A stretch of 64,000 bases of DNA from Holacanthus passer (GCA_025331565.1 JAFREQ010000049.1:3506501-3570500), one strand, 5' to 3'; numbered from the stretch's first letter, positions 12,801 to 24,483 are shown. Translations and numbers: made by a program. Notes: generated from the letters alone by a model not told the origin.

Positions 12801-14146
12801 TGTTAAACAAAATGCAGCAGCAAAACCAAATATTTGAGAAGCTACTACAACAAATGTTTGTTTTTCTTGACAAACAACCAACGAATTACCTACTCAAACA
12901 ACAGATTTATATGACATTTAAAGCAATAAAATAACCATCAAACACTCCTCAAATCATCTCCCATGGAAACAGGTGCTATGGAGTTTTCTCTGTCCTGTTC
13001 ATTTATTTCACTAATCCATACAAACATCAGTCAACAGTAAATGCAAAGAAAATAGAATGACTGATTTACATAGTGAAGTGTGAAAGAGCACCGTTGGCTG
13101 GGAATCATACTTTATTTGGCCAATTTGAACTATTGCAAGTCATGAAGTACTTTATTGTGATAAAGAACAATAAAGGAAAAATTTCACAAAGAGTGTAGAT
13201 GAATTTTGGCATAAAACACAGGGTCTTTTTAAATCAAAGTAGAAATATCAATTTAAAACAATATAGATTGTAAGTTATTATGGGGGCAGTCCTGTATCAT
13301 TATTACATAACAACAGTTGTTCTATTCTTTGGAGAGAGCCCTGACACAACAGCGGAATAAAAGGCTTTAAAACTGCTCAGATACATCTATCTAACTCGAA
13401 GCCATAGCTGACTAAGTACTTACAGACACATACTTCCCAAGCCCAAGTGAAATCGATAAGCTTGCACAGCTGGTGGGCTCACCACGCTATTGGTACAGTA
13501 ATGATATTCAGAACAACATACAGTTTATGTTTTTAGAAAATGTAAATCATGTCATCAGGAAAACACAAACAAGGCCCCTGCTGTACCCATGACCAAAAGT
13601 TCTTGCAAATCAATATGCTGTACTTACCACAGGGTCTTTAACAATATCAATGAGGGAGATGATGTTAGGACCTCCACGCAGGTTCTCCAAAATCTTAATC
13701 TCACGCTTGATCTTCTTTTTCTTCACAGGCTAAAGGGAAAAGGAGGAGGCAGAGTTGGTCAGATGGGATCAAAGCATTAAATCATTCAATCAGAGCTACT
13801 GACTTGATCCAGGCCTCTGTCTCTATAGATTTACCTTGAGAATCTTCACCACCACCTTCTCATTATTGGTGATGTTGATTGCCTCAAAGACTTCACTGTA
13901 CTTGCCACGCCCTAGCTTTCGCACCAACTGAAAATCATCCTGGTTTCTGTGAAGAAGAAAAAAATCACAAACAAACATCAGCCGGTTTGAAGAGTTGTTG
14001 AGCAGCATGCTGCAGATACAATGTCAGGGTCAACAAGATATTTACCCCCATTCAACCACATGAGACTCGTAGTCCCAGTACTCCCTGGGCCGATGAGTGT
14101 TGACCTCGGTGTACACTCGGGCCCGGCTCGGCACGGGTCCTGACAT
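6896..14146 (-). CDS. csnk2a1: Casein kinase 2 catalytic subunit alpha, twelve coding exons, intact
   Basis: Coding exons in transcript order: 14146-14046, 13946-13835, 13729-13628, 11717-11667, 11370-11311, 11058-10975, 10746-10636, 9609-9508, 9197-9097, 8833-8685, 8569-8480, 7014-6896. All junctions are GT-AG and in phase, giving 393 residues against 391 in human CK2 alpha. CK2 is a constitutively active Ser/Thr kinase (consensus S/T-x-x-acidic) that forms a tetramer with two beta subunits in nucleus and cytosol. Visible: MSGPVPSRARVYT N-terminus, Gly-rich loop GRGKYSEVF (46-54), catalytic Lys68, the basic cluster KKKKIKREIK (74-83), HRDVKPHNV with Asp156, DWG (175-177) replacing DFG, and GPELLVD replacing the APE motif. 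DWG and the basic cluster identify CK2 alpha specifically. The Pro/Ala/Ser-rich C-terminus ending PVPAAAGAPQ is the CK2 alpha form rather than alpha-prime. The ATG sits in TCCGGACATGT. Confidence 0.98.
8275..8342 (+). repeat. Tail of a teleost interspersed repeat in the last csnk2a1 intron
   Basis: The segment GTAAGTTGCTTTGGATG followed by TCAGCTAAACAAATGTAATG resembles a repeat tail that recurs widely in teleost genomes (GTAAGTCGCTTTGGATAAAAGCG form). It lies between the last two coding exons. The identification rests on memory of the motif; only one copy is in this window. Confidence 0.4.
9971..10412 (+). repeat. Direct repeat pair in a csnk2a1 intron, one copy with an insertion
   Basis: CTCATTATGAAATCTTAA followed by AATTTGGTGAGG at 9971-10003 recurs as CTCATTATAAAATCTTAA then AATTTGGTAAGG at 10329-10361. 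After that, ATCATTATTG, TTTGTATGTGATTATATT and a TTATCC/TTTTCC block occur in both copies (10106-10155 and 10362-10408). The first copy holds about 100 extra bases between the two halves. The arrangement lies in the intron between exons 10746-10636 and 9609-9508. Confidence 0.6.
10166..10316 (+). repeat. Dispersed repeat copy A in a csnk2a1 intron
   Basis: This aligns along its length with 11465-11640 in the same gene. Shared blocks include TGACATTCTGGCAC, GGACTTTTCATATTC, ACAGGAAAACA/ACGGGAAAACA, AGTATGCCA and TACACAACA. Identity by eye is roughly 80 percent. No terminal inverted repeats, tRNA-like head or ORF were evident, so the element class is unknown. It lies between the two arms of the direct repeat 9971-10412. 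Confidence 0.6.
11465..11640 (+). repeat. Dispersed repeat copy B in a csnk2a1 intron
   Basis: Second copy of the element at 10166-10316, same orientation, 1.3 kb away, in the intron between exons 11717-11667 and 11370-11311. It contains about 20 extra bases between the AGTATGCCA block and the final TACACAACA block compared with copy A. Confidence 0.6.
12330..12545 (+). repeat. Degenerate teleost interspersed repeat in a csnk2a1 intron
   Basis: CTAGACCTGCAACTAACCAACAA near the start, and ATCGTCCGTCAACTGGTTAATCTACTAATTGTTTTAGCTCTAG at the end, resemble a common teleost repeat beginning TAGAGCTGCAACTAACGATTA. The ends are roughly inverted (CTAGACCTGCAAC against TTTTAGCTCTAG). The family name is unknown to me. 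It lies in the 1.9 kb intron between exons 13729-13628 and 11717-11667, which otherwise shows nothing beyond AT-rich DNA. Confidence 0.45.
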
Positions 14147-14182
14147 GTCCGACAGCTTGGCAGAGATGGTGAGGAGATCTTA
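14147..14182 (-). other. 5' UTR part of the csnk2a1 start exon
   Basis: The minus strand reads CTTCGCTGCAG at the intron end and then about 36 untranslated bases before ATG. The AG acceptor at 14184-14183 is preceded by an unusually long pyrimidine tract. The upstream noncoding exon must lie further right. Confidence 0.6.
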
Positions 14183-14204
14183 CTGCAGCGAAGGATGGTT
14201 GGAG

Positions 14205-14330
14205 TACAGGGAGGGTGGGTGGGAGGGAGGGAGGGAGGGAGGAAGAGGAGGGAAGGTAGGGGATGAGGGGGCTGATCCCAACAGGGCAATGGGGTTTGGG
14301 GGGGTGGGGTGGGGTGGGGGGGCTTTGTCT
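14205..14330. repeat. G-rich (plus) / C-rich (minus) tract at the csnk2a1 intron 1 acceptor
   Basis: The plus strand carries GGGTGGGTGGGAGGGAGGGA-type sequence at 14213-14245 and runs of 4-8 G at 14290-14322. On the csnk2a1 transcript this is a C/CU-rich tract of about 120 bases ending about 20 bases before the 3' splice site at 14183. It is both a splice polypyrimidine tract and a candidate G-quadruplex/i-motif region. Confidence 0.75.
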
Positions 14331-15765
14331 GAGGACAGGGGGAGGGGCCACCAGGGGCACGGTGGGATAGCTGAAGTTGGGAAAGAGAGGAAATTAAATT
14401 TTAGAGAAATTGAACTCTTAACTCATAATTATAAGGACACTTACAACAGGCAATGTTTAACATTGTGTCTTTATACATTTATCAGTCATCGGACTCTCTC
14501 TCTTGCTAAAACCATTTGTTGACAATGAAGACAACACTGAGCTGTCAAATGAAAGACTAGCTAAAGCTAACAAACCCTCTAATGTTAAATAACTATGTTT
14601 AGCCCTAAGTCACAAAGTGAATGTGGAGTTTTGGGTAGTTGCGGCAAAAATTAGCTACACCTTTAGTTGAGTTTTTATCTTACAAGGCGTTTTAACCATC
14701 ACCACTCACTCCCAAAAGTATTGACAGGCTGCTAAATTACTAGGGCAGGAAGGGATAAGCTGTGCAACTATTGATCTCATTCAAACAGTCAAATCCATTC
14801 TTACAATGACACAGACACCACTGACAGAACCATCAGAGCAACTCAACACTGGACTCTCTTTCCAACCCAGGTCAAGTAAGTAACACTGAACAAGAGGAAA
14901 ACTTTTTCATGCAGTGTCCTCTTTAAGATGCTTCCCTCCTGACATACACAAACTAACCCATATTTACACAGCCTTTTTACTAACTTGGTCGAAGAAATTT
15001 TCTTCATTGTCCTGACTGGTATATGAGGTAAGTGACCATCAATGGAGTGCCACTGCTGGACCAATTTAAGAGTGGACAATATACATTCAAATGCCGGTTT
15101 ATCAGGAATACCATGCTGAAACAAATTAGTTGAATAAAGTCCAGCACAAAAAATCTTACTTTGAAGCTTAAAATGTTTACTCTTGTTGAAACTGACAGGT
15201 GTTTCTATTATATTGTCCATCCCATTTACATAAATGAAGGTAGGTTGGATAACAAACTCCTGTGTACTGCAACACAGCCCAATCGCATTATGAACGACAT
15301 CCTCCAAAATAACCACAGTTCAATCAACACCTCCTTATAACAGTATCAAAGCAAAGTGAACATTATAACCTTCATAAAGGGACGACTTACTGCAGGACTG
15401 GTGTATTAGACTGCATCAGTCTTAGCTAGCTGAAGCTAATAAACTGGCAGCAGAGTGAAGATGTCCACTTAAATTTTAATATGCAGCTTCCTGTACTTGT
15501 CTTTAACATTAGCTGGCACATTAATCTGCAACTCAGTAAAAATGTAAACTAGCTAGCCAACTACAGAATCCCATGTGACTTTGTGCTAGGCAGACAGAAA
15601 ATGAGGTTCTACAGGCGATGTGAACTAGCGTTAGTTAGCATGGATATGCGCTCGCGTTCATAGCTTCTTAACCATATTACACGTTCGATCTAACGCTACA
15701 TGCGCGGTTTCTGTAGCTGTACAGGGCGCTTGCGCAATTGGGTTAGCCGTTAACAGGCGACTCAC
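14331..15765 (-). other. csnk2a1 5' intron or noncoding-exon region
   Basis: There is no coding exon here. Possible splice donors on the minus strand are at 15765-15760 (GTGAGT after CTACGGT) and 15390-15386 (GTAAG after CTGCA), so one or two noncoding 5' exons are likely. A 157-codon minus-strand open frame at 14843-15316 has no recognisable similarity. Confidence 0.4.
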
Positions 15766-16070
15766 ACCGTAGCAAGCTGCTTTGTTTACATGCATCATGA
15801 GAGAAGCGGAGAACAGAGACATTTGTGCATATAAAGCACAAATTGGTGCTTAAGAAAGTCACCAGAATGCAGGAAATGAAGTGTCTGGCACGCACGACAT
15901 CTCAGTCCCCTCGCTCTTGCATGATTTGTGTCCCCCGGACACGGGGCCATTATTTTTTTCCACACTGACGGTGGCAACCCAAATAGACACGTTATAACGT
16001 CAGTTAAGTTATTAGCGTAACATTAACACCCCGATCGACTGCTGTGGCCCCGATGTCTTCACTTCCGGTG
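15720..16070 (-). promoter_or_regulatory. Probable csnk2a1 CpG promoter and first noncoding exon
   Basis: This region is CpG-richer than its surroundings. On the minus strand it contains a canonical ETS site, CACCGGAAGT, at 16070-16061, and GCGCTTGCGCAA, an NRF1-like site, at about 15727-15738. A good donor, GT|GTGAGT, at about 15765 would end a noncoding first exon starting somewhere in 15900-16060. There is no TATA box, as expected for a housekeeping gene. The exact start site is not determined. Confidence 0.5.
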
Positions 16071-16389
16071 AGAAACGCAAGGGCGAATTTCACTCATAAG
16101 CGGACGATACCGTTAACAACTGATATTTAATTGCTTATAATAATCCACAAAGACAGCATCATGCAACATGAATGAAGAGCTTCTACGGATGAACGGGATC
16201 AACACATCTATTCGGCATTCATCTATAGTTAGCAAGCTAGCTAGATCATTCAGCATGAAATTCAATTAAATTGTAACTTTCACAAAAGCTCCGCTATGAA
16301 AGGAAATGCAGAATGATGGATGCACGAGTTATGTTTTTTTTTAAGTTTAATGTTATTGTTAATCCACTGCTATTAACTCGAAATTATGC

Positions 16390-16900
16390 GACATCGGTAA
16401 TGTTAACGTTACGTTACATTTGAATAAAAACTGAAGATGTATAGGGCACTTGCAAATTTGTTTCAGGCAGTGGTTAAACTAACGCTAGCTAAACTGTATT
16501 TTCCGATTACTTCAGCAATTGCTTATTTGTTAGCTAACTAGATAATTCGACAGGGATGGCTTTCTGTGTGAGCAGAAGGTGTTGGTAACTTATCGGCTCT
16601 AGGCGGGCCCAAGTTGCTAGCCTGCTAACCTTAGCACGGCTAACGTTAGCACTCGCTACTTTCCACAGAGAATATCGGCCTGCCTTATCAACAGCAGAAA
16701 AACACTGGAGTGGATATTTACCCCCTTGATCAATTCGACGACCGAAATGCTTCCCAATATGCTGAGTTTTGTCAGGCCAGCGGTCCTCGCCTCCCTCCGT
16801 CACCGGTGTGTCTGTGCCAGTGTGTGATTTCTGCTGTATCAGAGACAATATGGCCGACCACCGCCACCTACGTCCCCGAGTATAGCAACGGGGGCCGCGG
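16390..16900. promoter_or_regulatory. CpG-containing block with TTAGC/GCTAA palindromes
   Basis: Repeated GCTAAC/GTTAGC motifs occur at 16402-16417, 16478-16494, 16529-16538 and 16639-16650. The last is the perfect 12-base palindrome GCTAACGTTAGC, also present at the ube2v1 promoter. AATATGGCCGACC near 16849-16861 resembles a YY1-type site. This may be an upstream csnk2a1 promoter or a divergent noncoding transcript start. Short open frames on both strands (16534-17006) resemble nothing I know. Confidence 0.35.
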
Positions 16901-18175
16901 AGGGACAAGCCATTCACATTCAAACCAGAACTTTCACCTCATAATCATTGTTCGATTTCAAATCCAAAGTGCTGAAGTACAAAGCCAACACAACAGAAAA
17001 GTGTGATATATGTCTGTCCTAATACTTTTGCACTGCACTGAATATCACAAACCAATCAGCAACCACCACCATTGAACGTTGAAGCCATTGTTGGAGGGCA
17101 GCGAAAGGGAATTGAAGTGAACAGGAAAACCTGTGACTGGAAAGTTTTCACTTAGTTTTTGTTATGTAGTTTGTTATGTCCACTTATCAGTCACTCTTTT
17201 CTCATCTAAATGTGTTCCTTATGTATCATTATTACCTTAAACAAACATTAAACTAAAAACTGAATTGAAGTGTATTGGGGCGTTTCTTGTGTGTGTGTTT
17301 CTTTTTATAGACAGGTATGTCAGTCTATCATCCTCAGCTGTGTTGGTTAAAGTCTGCTTTTCCCCTACCTCAACTCCAACCAAACTTCCTCACCATATCG
17401 CCATATATAGATTTTCTGGCTCCTGCTGCTGACAGAGATGGCAGGCTTGTATCTGTGTATCTAATCTGTGCATCTTGTATCTAATCTTTGAAAGTCCTAC
17501 CAAATAAGTGGAAATTGAGTGATCCACCTTGTTACTGATGGATGGCTGCATCATTCTTGGGTGAGAACATGATTATTGTTGCAAGCTTTATAGTTGTCTA
17601 AAGGGTTAACATAAGTGAACTAATCAAGAGAGAGAAATAACATCAATACATATAGTATGAATTTGTTATTTCAAAATCAATACTTTAATAAGAAAATAAG
17701 CCTTAAATCTATTTAAGAAATCATCAGGGGAAAGTCCTTATTATGTCCAAAAGGGGGCGCCCCAATATTCAAAAACCATGCACACAGAACTTCAGTCGGC
17801 TCATCTTTCAGTAACTGCTCTAAAAACTAGTGGAAACATAAAGTAATTCTCAACAGTATACTACAACACATTATATACTTACAATGTTGCAACATACAGG
17901 GATACTATTTGTAAGATGTGATCATACTTTTCCAATCAGGAGTTCATAGACCTGCCTTATGAGCCCAAGGTTTACAATCATTGCCATCTTTAAAATTATT
18001 TCTTAACAAATATGTTTCTAGACTTACTTTAACATAATGATTTTTTTCTTTCACCTCCCTTGTACAGTTTCACACAAATTCTTCCTTATATTTCTTACTT
18101 AATTCAAAACAAATACTACAAATAGGCTTCTTTTATTGAAGAACAATTCCTTCTCTCAGTATAAAACTGTAAGGT

Positions 18176-18225
18176 CAAGGCTGGATTACCAACTGGGCAA
18201 TGTGGGCAACTACCCTAAATAACAA
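18176..18225 (+). repeat. Dispersed repeat fragment, partner of 5085-5133
   Basis: AGGCTGGATTACCAACTGGG followed by GTGGGCAACTACCCTAAAT matches the reverse complement of 5085-5133. It is a short decayed copy. Confidence 0.45.
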
Positions 18226-21071
18226 GTTAATCCAGCAATGCATATACATCCAGCAGTAGCCTGAACCATTGCAAGTTTTATCTCACATTTTTGGGCAGCA
18301 ACCACTAAGCCATTATCAGATGAGTGACATGTTTGGAATTGTAGGACTCTCCTTTTGGCATCGCTCAATGAGAAACAAAGCTCAGGGGTCACTGTTGTTT
18401 TGTGCTTGGAGCAGGAGCCGGCACACTCATTCTTCTTCACCACACAGCAGGCAGGTAGTGGAGATTGTTGGGGGCAGAAGGTTTCTGTCAGCGAGGCCAT
18501 TCATTGTGCTCTTTGGGGCTTGATTGAGGATATCCTCTAAACAATTGCTCTGGGTGTTGAAACTGGTTCAAAGTTTTCAGACGTATATCAGACGATGCCT
18601 CCCATCCATCTCTCAGTTACAGGAGGCTCCAGGCACTGAACAATTGCATTTATAGGCTGCATGGTCACATCTTGTTAAAATGCTGATCAGCAGGCTTCCT
18701 AATACGTAGGAGAGCTTTTCCCATGCAGTGTCACCACTTAATATATGTTGCTTTGTTTGTGCGTTTTTTTTGGCTCAAGGGGACAGTTATCTCCTAAACA
18801 TCTCTGCCAAACACATGCTACCTGTGATTACTCTGTAGCAAACTGTGAGGTTGAAGGGAAGTTCACAGAGCAGTTTAATTGCATGTTGGAAAAAATGGAA
18901 TGGAAATACCATATATTCCCCCTTCTGAGGAAACCAGTTTTATTGTTTGGTAAAGGGTTCAATTTAATAGATCATCATACAGCACATTTTGAATCAAATT
19001 AGTGCGTAAAACTCAGTCAAGAGGTCTTTTATAAAAGAAAAGAATTTCACTTTGCAAAGATAAACTGAAGAAAACACAATGCCTCTGCTCAGAAAGCTAT
19101 TGGGAACATGATGGATGGCGGGCTGCTGCAGAAGTCTTCCTCTTCCCTCCTTTAGAGCAGTCTGTGAAGACATATTGTCGTATTTTTTAACAGGGGGAGA
19201 AATCAGGCCACAGATTAGTCACCTTTCACCTCTGCATTAAGGACCGCCGCCCTAAGACTGAGGTATAGCGCAGGAGCAGGAGCCAAGCAGAGAGCAATCA
19301 GAGCCCTGCCCCGGTGGACTGATATTGTCTGTACTAATGTCTCAGGTCATTCCACCACTTCCTCCCACTGCATGTTGGGAGGGAAACAATAGTCCCGAGA
19401 GTGTCCATCAACATCATTGCCCATACAGAACACACACCCACACACAACACAATCATCTGTTCTGTTAGACCGATGTGTCAGTGTGATACTGGCCTTCTTG
19501 GACGTCAGCAGGCTATACAGCAATGGAGGTTCTTTTCTTCCTTACAAGTTGTCTTCCTTTCACAACTTGTAATACAATGTTAATTGTTAAAACAAAATTA
19601 TTTAAACTCAGATTTTCCCTAAACCTTACCTTACCTAAACCTATACCTATACCAGATGTATCTAAACTTACTAGTGTTTTTGTAGCTTTCAACTGCATCT
19701 CCTAGTCTTCTACAGCAAATGGAGCTAGCTCAGGGGTGATCATATCACCTAAATGTAGTAAATTCACCTTTGAGTTCCCAAGGTCATTGATTTTCCATGC
19801 TCAAGTTTTATTATGTTTCTGGTTTTTAACATTTATCTAAGGTAGCTTCACACAACCAGACTGCATCTCACTTGCGTTGTTTTCATAATGAGATTAAAGT
19901 CTGAAAAATGTCATACATACTGGTCCAATAAGCAAACATTTGAATCATGAATTATTACTAATTTACTGCCAAACTCTGATACTACCTAGTTACAGCCACT
20001 ATGTGCAGAATTGAAATATTCTCAGTATGTGCCTCCTGGTGGCAGTATCCAATTAGGCACCCCACACCCCTTTCACTCAATTTGAATTTGCTCAAAGCTG
20101 CACATAGACAGTAGCAATTTATTATTTGAATGAGGCTATAATCACTATAAAAAATCTGCACCTCATAGCGTAAAACAATTTTGTAGTTGCATTGCATATT
20201 TCTCGTCTAACACAAATTCTAATGCAAAGACCAAAGATGGACCAGCAAGTGGTATATTTGTCCAATCCCATGTAAGAGGGGTTCATGTTGATATGATGCT
20301 TAAAACGACTTCTGTCATGAAAGACACAGATATTTTGTGATAGATGACTCTATACAGTATATCAAACTAATTTAATTTTGCACGTTTGCACAGGCTAAAC
20401 AGCAGCACTGTGTTCCACTGCAGTCGCACCAGCGTCAGCAAGCTCATTTGAACTTAGGCTGCAGTTCCTCCGACATCCACAACATCCCTCTTGAAATACA
20501 GAGGCAATGTGTTTTCACAAGATGTTATAGTCAAGACCTATTTGAACCTTTGTAGTGATGATAGTAAAAGACATATATTAATTGTGTTAACTCACACTAC
20601 ATATTTTAATTGGAATTTCAGCATGACTAGAACCTCATTTTTATGCTCACACTGGATGGATTGATTTACCGGTCACATATTCAGTTTCAGCACAGAACCC
20701 CCTGTCGGTTTCGTCCACTGACAATCCCAATTAAAATAAGATGGCAACGTCCTCAGCAATGATGGCAAAAAGACAGAAAGGCAGCGTTACTTTGTGCAAG
20801 CCTATTATACAAGTAAAAAGTAACAGGAAAAGAACAAAAATATGGAGCTGCAGATGTTTGGAAGATGCAGATAACATAGCATCTGTTCTGCAACAAAGAT
20901 TAGTTTAACATAACAGCAGTCTCAAGTCTACAGTTTAAGCTACAATATGTAAAATAGGAACTGGTGGTTAAAGCAATTCACTTAGCAAGTATAGCACAAC
21001 CTTAAAAGATATGTATTAGTATCTTTCAGTATTGGCCTTCAGACAGTCTAATCGGTCAAACTCAATGTAGT

Positions 21072-21093
21072 ACACACACACACACACACACAC
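21072..21093. repeat. (AC)n microsatellite
   Basis: Eleven AC units without interruption, in intergenic DNA. Confidence 0.95.
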
Positions 21094-22059
21094 TACTGTG
21101 TCTGGCCCAGTTTGTGCCTGTTTGGCTGCTACAGAGGATTGGGTTGCTCCCTGCACTCCCACTCCACCCATCAATGGAAAACAATCATAAAAATCGGAAG
21201 CGGTCTGTCCAAGGCTGCTGTCCCATGAAAGGCCTCACAGTGCATGTCCAATGGCGATTCCCTCTGACAGGGTTGAACAAGAAGCAGTGAGAGGGTGGAA
21301 GGTGTCTGCCCTGTCAAACAGTTGAGCTACAGCACCATAAGGGTCTGCTTAGGGCTAAGTGTGGTGGAGGGGAACTGAATCACTATCTTAGCCCTTCCTA
21401 TTTGCCCCATGGTATCTTCAACTAATGCTTACCAGATGGTGCTGAAGATCGGAAAAGCGCCGCTGAAGACTTTGACAGATTAATTTATGTTCCGATGGAA
21501 CTTTATACTGTCCTGTACAAGGATATCACTAACTTTAATAAGAAACCACATGAGTCAGAGGAGGTTGTGCTATACTTTCCTTTATACCTCTGGTGTTTAT
21601 AAAAGGTTCTAATAAAAATGATATGAAATTCCCCCCCTCTGTATTATCTGTATTATCTCCACCTTTACCATGTTAGTTAGCTGTTTTTGGACAACAACAC
21701 TTTTTGCCATATTTTTGCACCTCTTGTTCAATTTCTTCTTTCTCTAGAGTTGTCCTGACATCACAAGCCAGTGAAATACAATTTGCATGCATATTTTCTA
21801 AAGTGTCTGACAACCACAAATATCAATGTATTTCGATCTCATGTATCTCATATATTCTTTCTATACTACATGTACTTACTTATACTTTAACTACATGTTA
21901 TATAAATTATTCAAATGCTTTCTGTTGTGTTTATGTACAGGACCTGACCATTCAGTGAATTCATTGTAAAATCTGAGACAAAATATGTAAAAGTGACTCT
22001 GACTCATAGTTTTGTTGAGCCATGCTTTCCCACCCAGGAATTAAAATAAGCATCAGCTG

Positions 22060-22400
22060 AGCACGGTGGGCCATCTGGGCCCCGATTGATGTCAAAGCTG
22101 GCACTGACCCAGGGCCCCGGGCCCCACAGGGAGGGCCTCGGCAGGGTCGAGCACTCAGGCCTTTTCCTTCCTGTTCTTCTATGACATCTTCCTGCCTGGG
22201 GGGGCCTTTGGGAGCCATTGAGCGGGGCTCCGCCGGGCCCTCGGAGCTGCAGGATAAGCTCACACAGCAGCTTCTAATTAGGCTTTAGCACTGACAGGTG
22301 GAGAGAAACCGGAGGGTTGGGATGCTTTATGCAAGTGTGCAGTTATTTGTGCCGCCCCGGAGGACTGCGAGTGCAATAACTTTCTTCCAGAGGGGTGTAC
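22060..22400. promoter_or_regulatory. GC-rich candidate conserved noncoding element
   Basis: This stretch is sharply more GC-rich than its flanks. It holds GGGCCCCGGGCCC-like palindromes, CTTCTAATTAGGC (a homeodomain core), CAGGTG (an E-box) and GTGCAATAACTT. The minus-strand frame at 21961-22263 is low complexity and not a recognisable protein. Its position 5.5 kb upstream of tcf15 makes a regulatory role plausible, but conservation cannot be seen from one sequence. Confidence 0.3.
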
Positions 22401-22562
22401 CTCCAAACATCACTTCAGGGGTGATTTAAAGGATTCAGTTTAGTCATAACTGTGTTGTCAAATGTTTAAAATCTGCAATAAATCTCATGGTTGGCTTTGA
22501 CTCCAGTGTTGCACCTCATAATGTAATAATAAGTAATTTTTGAGGAAAGGTTATGACAGAAT

Positions 22563-23137
22563 GGCAAATACACTTATTCACTTTCTTGCTGAGAGTTAGA
22601 AGAGAAGGTCAACACTACCTCACATCTGTACAGTAAATACTGTCAAGGCGGCATTTCCACTGCGTGGAACGGCTCGACATGACTCTACTTGCTTTTGTTT
22701 CCAAGTACTTTTCTCTACTTCATCTTCAACTCTCCCTCAATATAGGCAGCATTCTAATCTAATGGCAACCCCTTCACTTTTCCAGCAGTTGTGAAACATA
22801 CACAGAAGCTTTATTTTCATCTTGATAAGCTTCAACAACAGTGAGATATCGAGAGGATAGACGATATCAAAGAGATAGTGTACGTAACCTTTAAGTATTG
22901 GCTCAGCTCACTTTGAACCTTGACCAAGGGGATGCCAAATAAAGTACCAGGTACCAGGTGCTATCCACGACAAAAAAAGAAAAAAGAATGTGATATTGAG
23001 AAAACCTTTTTGTTCTGACACTGGTTTTTGTACCAATTAAATAAATGAGCTATAACATGTGAATTAGTAAGCTTTATAGGTGCTGGTAGGTGAATTTTGT
23101 CACCTTTGGACAGAGCCAGGCTAGCTGTTTTCTTATT
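22563..23137. repeat. Composite repeat: split interspersed repeat around a second element
   Basis: 22563-22640 (AAATACACTTATTCACTTTC, GAGAGTTAGA) and 23049-23137 (GGTGCTGGTAGGTGAATTTT, CACCTTTGGACAGAGCCAGG) match parts of a repeat I recognise as frequent in teleosts. The two pieces are in opposite orientations relative to that repeat. Between them, 22650-22970 starts GGCATTTCCACTGCGTGGAA and ends with a GTACCAGGTACCAGG block, resembling a separate teleost MITE. All pieces are degenerate. Confidence 0.45.
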
Positions 23138-24483
23138 TAACATACATATGTAAGGGTGTTATCAATCATCTCATCTAACTCTCTGCAAGAAAGCAACTAA
23201 TCAAATTTCTTTTTGTCAAGCTATTCCTTTAACATCACTTTTATTTCAAGTAATGCAGCAGTGCTTTACATATTTTAGTTCATTTCACGATGAAACTTGT
23301 TGAGTCTTCAAACTTGTCTGAATAGGGTAATGTGTCATAGGGAACATGTTTTATGTTGCCACAATGTGTGATTGTTGCAAGGTAATAGACTAATAGGTAT
23401 AGAGTTTTTAAATCAATCTGCTGAAACTCATCCTTTAAGTACTTTGAACTCTTTTTGTTGTTTTCGATTCATCCAATTTAAAATGTGGATTTCTGTCTGT
23501 CTCTGTGTGTACAGTGATTCTCACACACTGCACAGTGCTGCTCTTTTGCTGTGATCTATAGCATTAATTCATCAGCAGCTGTGTTTGTCTGGACACAGGG
23601 TGCTAGGTGATATTAGCTGTGACTGATCAACACCACATGTGGATCCCAACTCGGGAGATTTACTACCAGAGCAGAGATGCCAAGATCATACCTCAGATTT
23701 CTGCATTTTCCCCCAGTTCCAAATGTGCAAAACTTTGAATAAAGTATTGTTCATGAACAAAAAATAACTACTCCAGTTTCAGCTGCAAGATTATGTGTAT
23801 GATTTGTCAAACATGAGAATGCACAAATTTGTAAACTTACAAATGTATTTTTAAAGAGGTGTTTTTCAGCTCTAACACCTAACTTTAAACTCTGCTTCTT
23901 CCTCTCTGTGGTTGATCTTGTTGGCACGGCTCCAGTAATGTGCTACACTCCCTGATGGTCCCCATGAGTAATCATCAGTCACTACAATGGATCCAACAAC
24001 ACTAATTTGTGTCTTTCCTGTTTTTCCTTTACCTTTTCCCAGAGTTGACTCTGATTCATGCCTTCCTAACTGGCACTCTGCACCCACCACCCTGACAGGA
24101 CTCTCTGTGGTCAGATGCTGCTGGGACACAACGATTTCAGAGAGAGAGTCCACTGAGGAAGAGATTGATTACTTCCTCTGCTGAGATTCCTTGGCATTAC
24201 TCTGACAGAGAAGGTAAACCTTCGGTGGAAATCCCCGTATAGGTTTCCTCCTCTGAGCAGTTACAGGCAGAAGATGCCAGTAATGTTAAGTGGTTTATTC
24301 TTTGGGTTCCAGCTGCGCTGAATTTAGGTGAACTCTGCATGTGGTTTATAACCTTTAAAATAATAAGGAAAATAGAGATGTGAAGGGATAAAGTTGCATA
24401 GCCTACTTTTTTTGCAACTTCACTAATCTAAGCTTGCAGTGTCAAAGGTCAGTTCACACAAATTACATAAACAAATGAGGGCT
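23138..24483. other. Intergenic DNA, no gene seen
   Basis: AT-rich sequence with only short open frames. The frames at 23872-24184 overlap on opposite strands and show no family motif. Confidence 0.5.

Larger units (their letters stand above)
17007..22060. other. Intergenic DNA upstream of csnk2a1
   Basis: No gene is supported. The sequence is AT-rich with short, low-quality open frames. It holds the repeat fragment at 18176-18225, a (CA)n run at 21072-21093, and a GC-richer block at about 19190-19400 with few homopolymers, which could be a conserved noncoding element but cannot be tested here. Confidence 0.5.

Noticed and set aside
14843..15316. 157-codon minus-strand open frame in the csnk2a1 5' region
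   Set aside because: No recognisable domain and no supporting splice pattern. Length alone is not rare in 64 kb of AT-rich DNA.
16534..17006. Overlapping open frames on both strands in the CpG block upstream of csnk2a1
   Set aside because: Opposite-strand frames over the same bases with no family motif are expected in GC-richer DNA. Treated as a possible promoter region instead.
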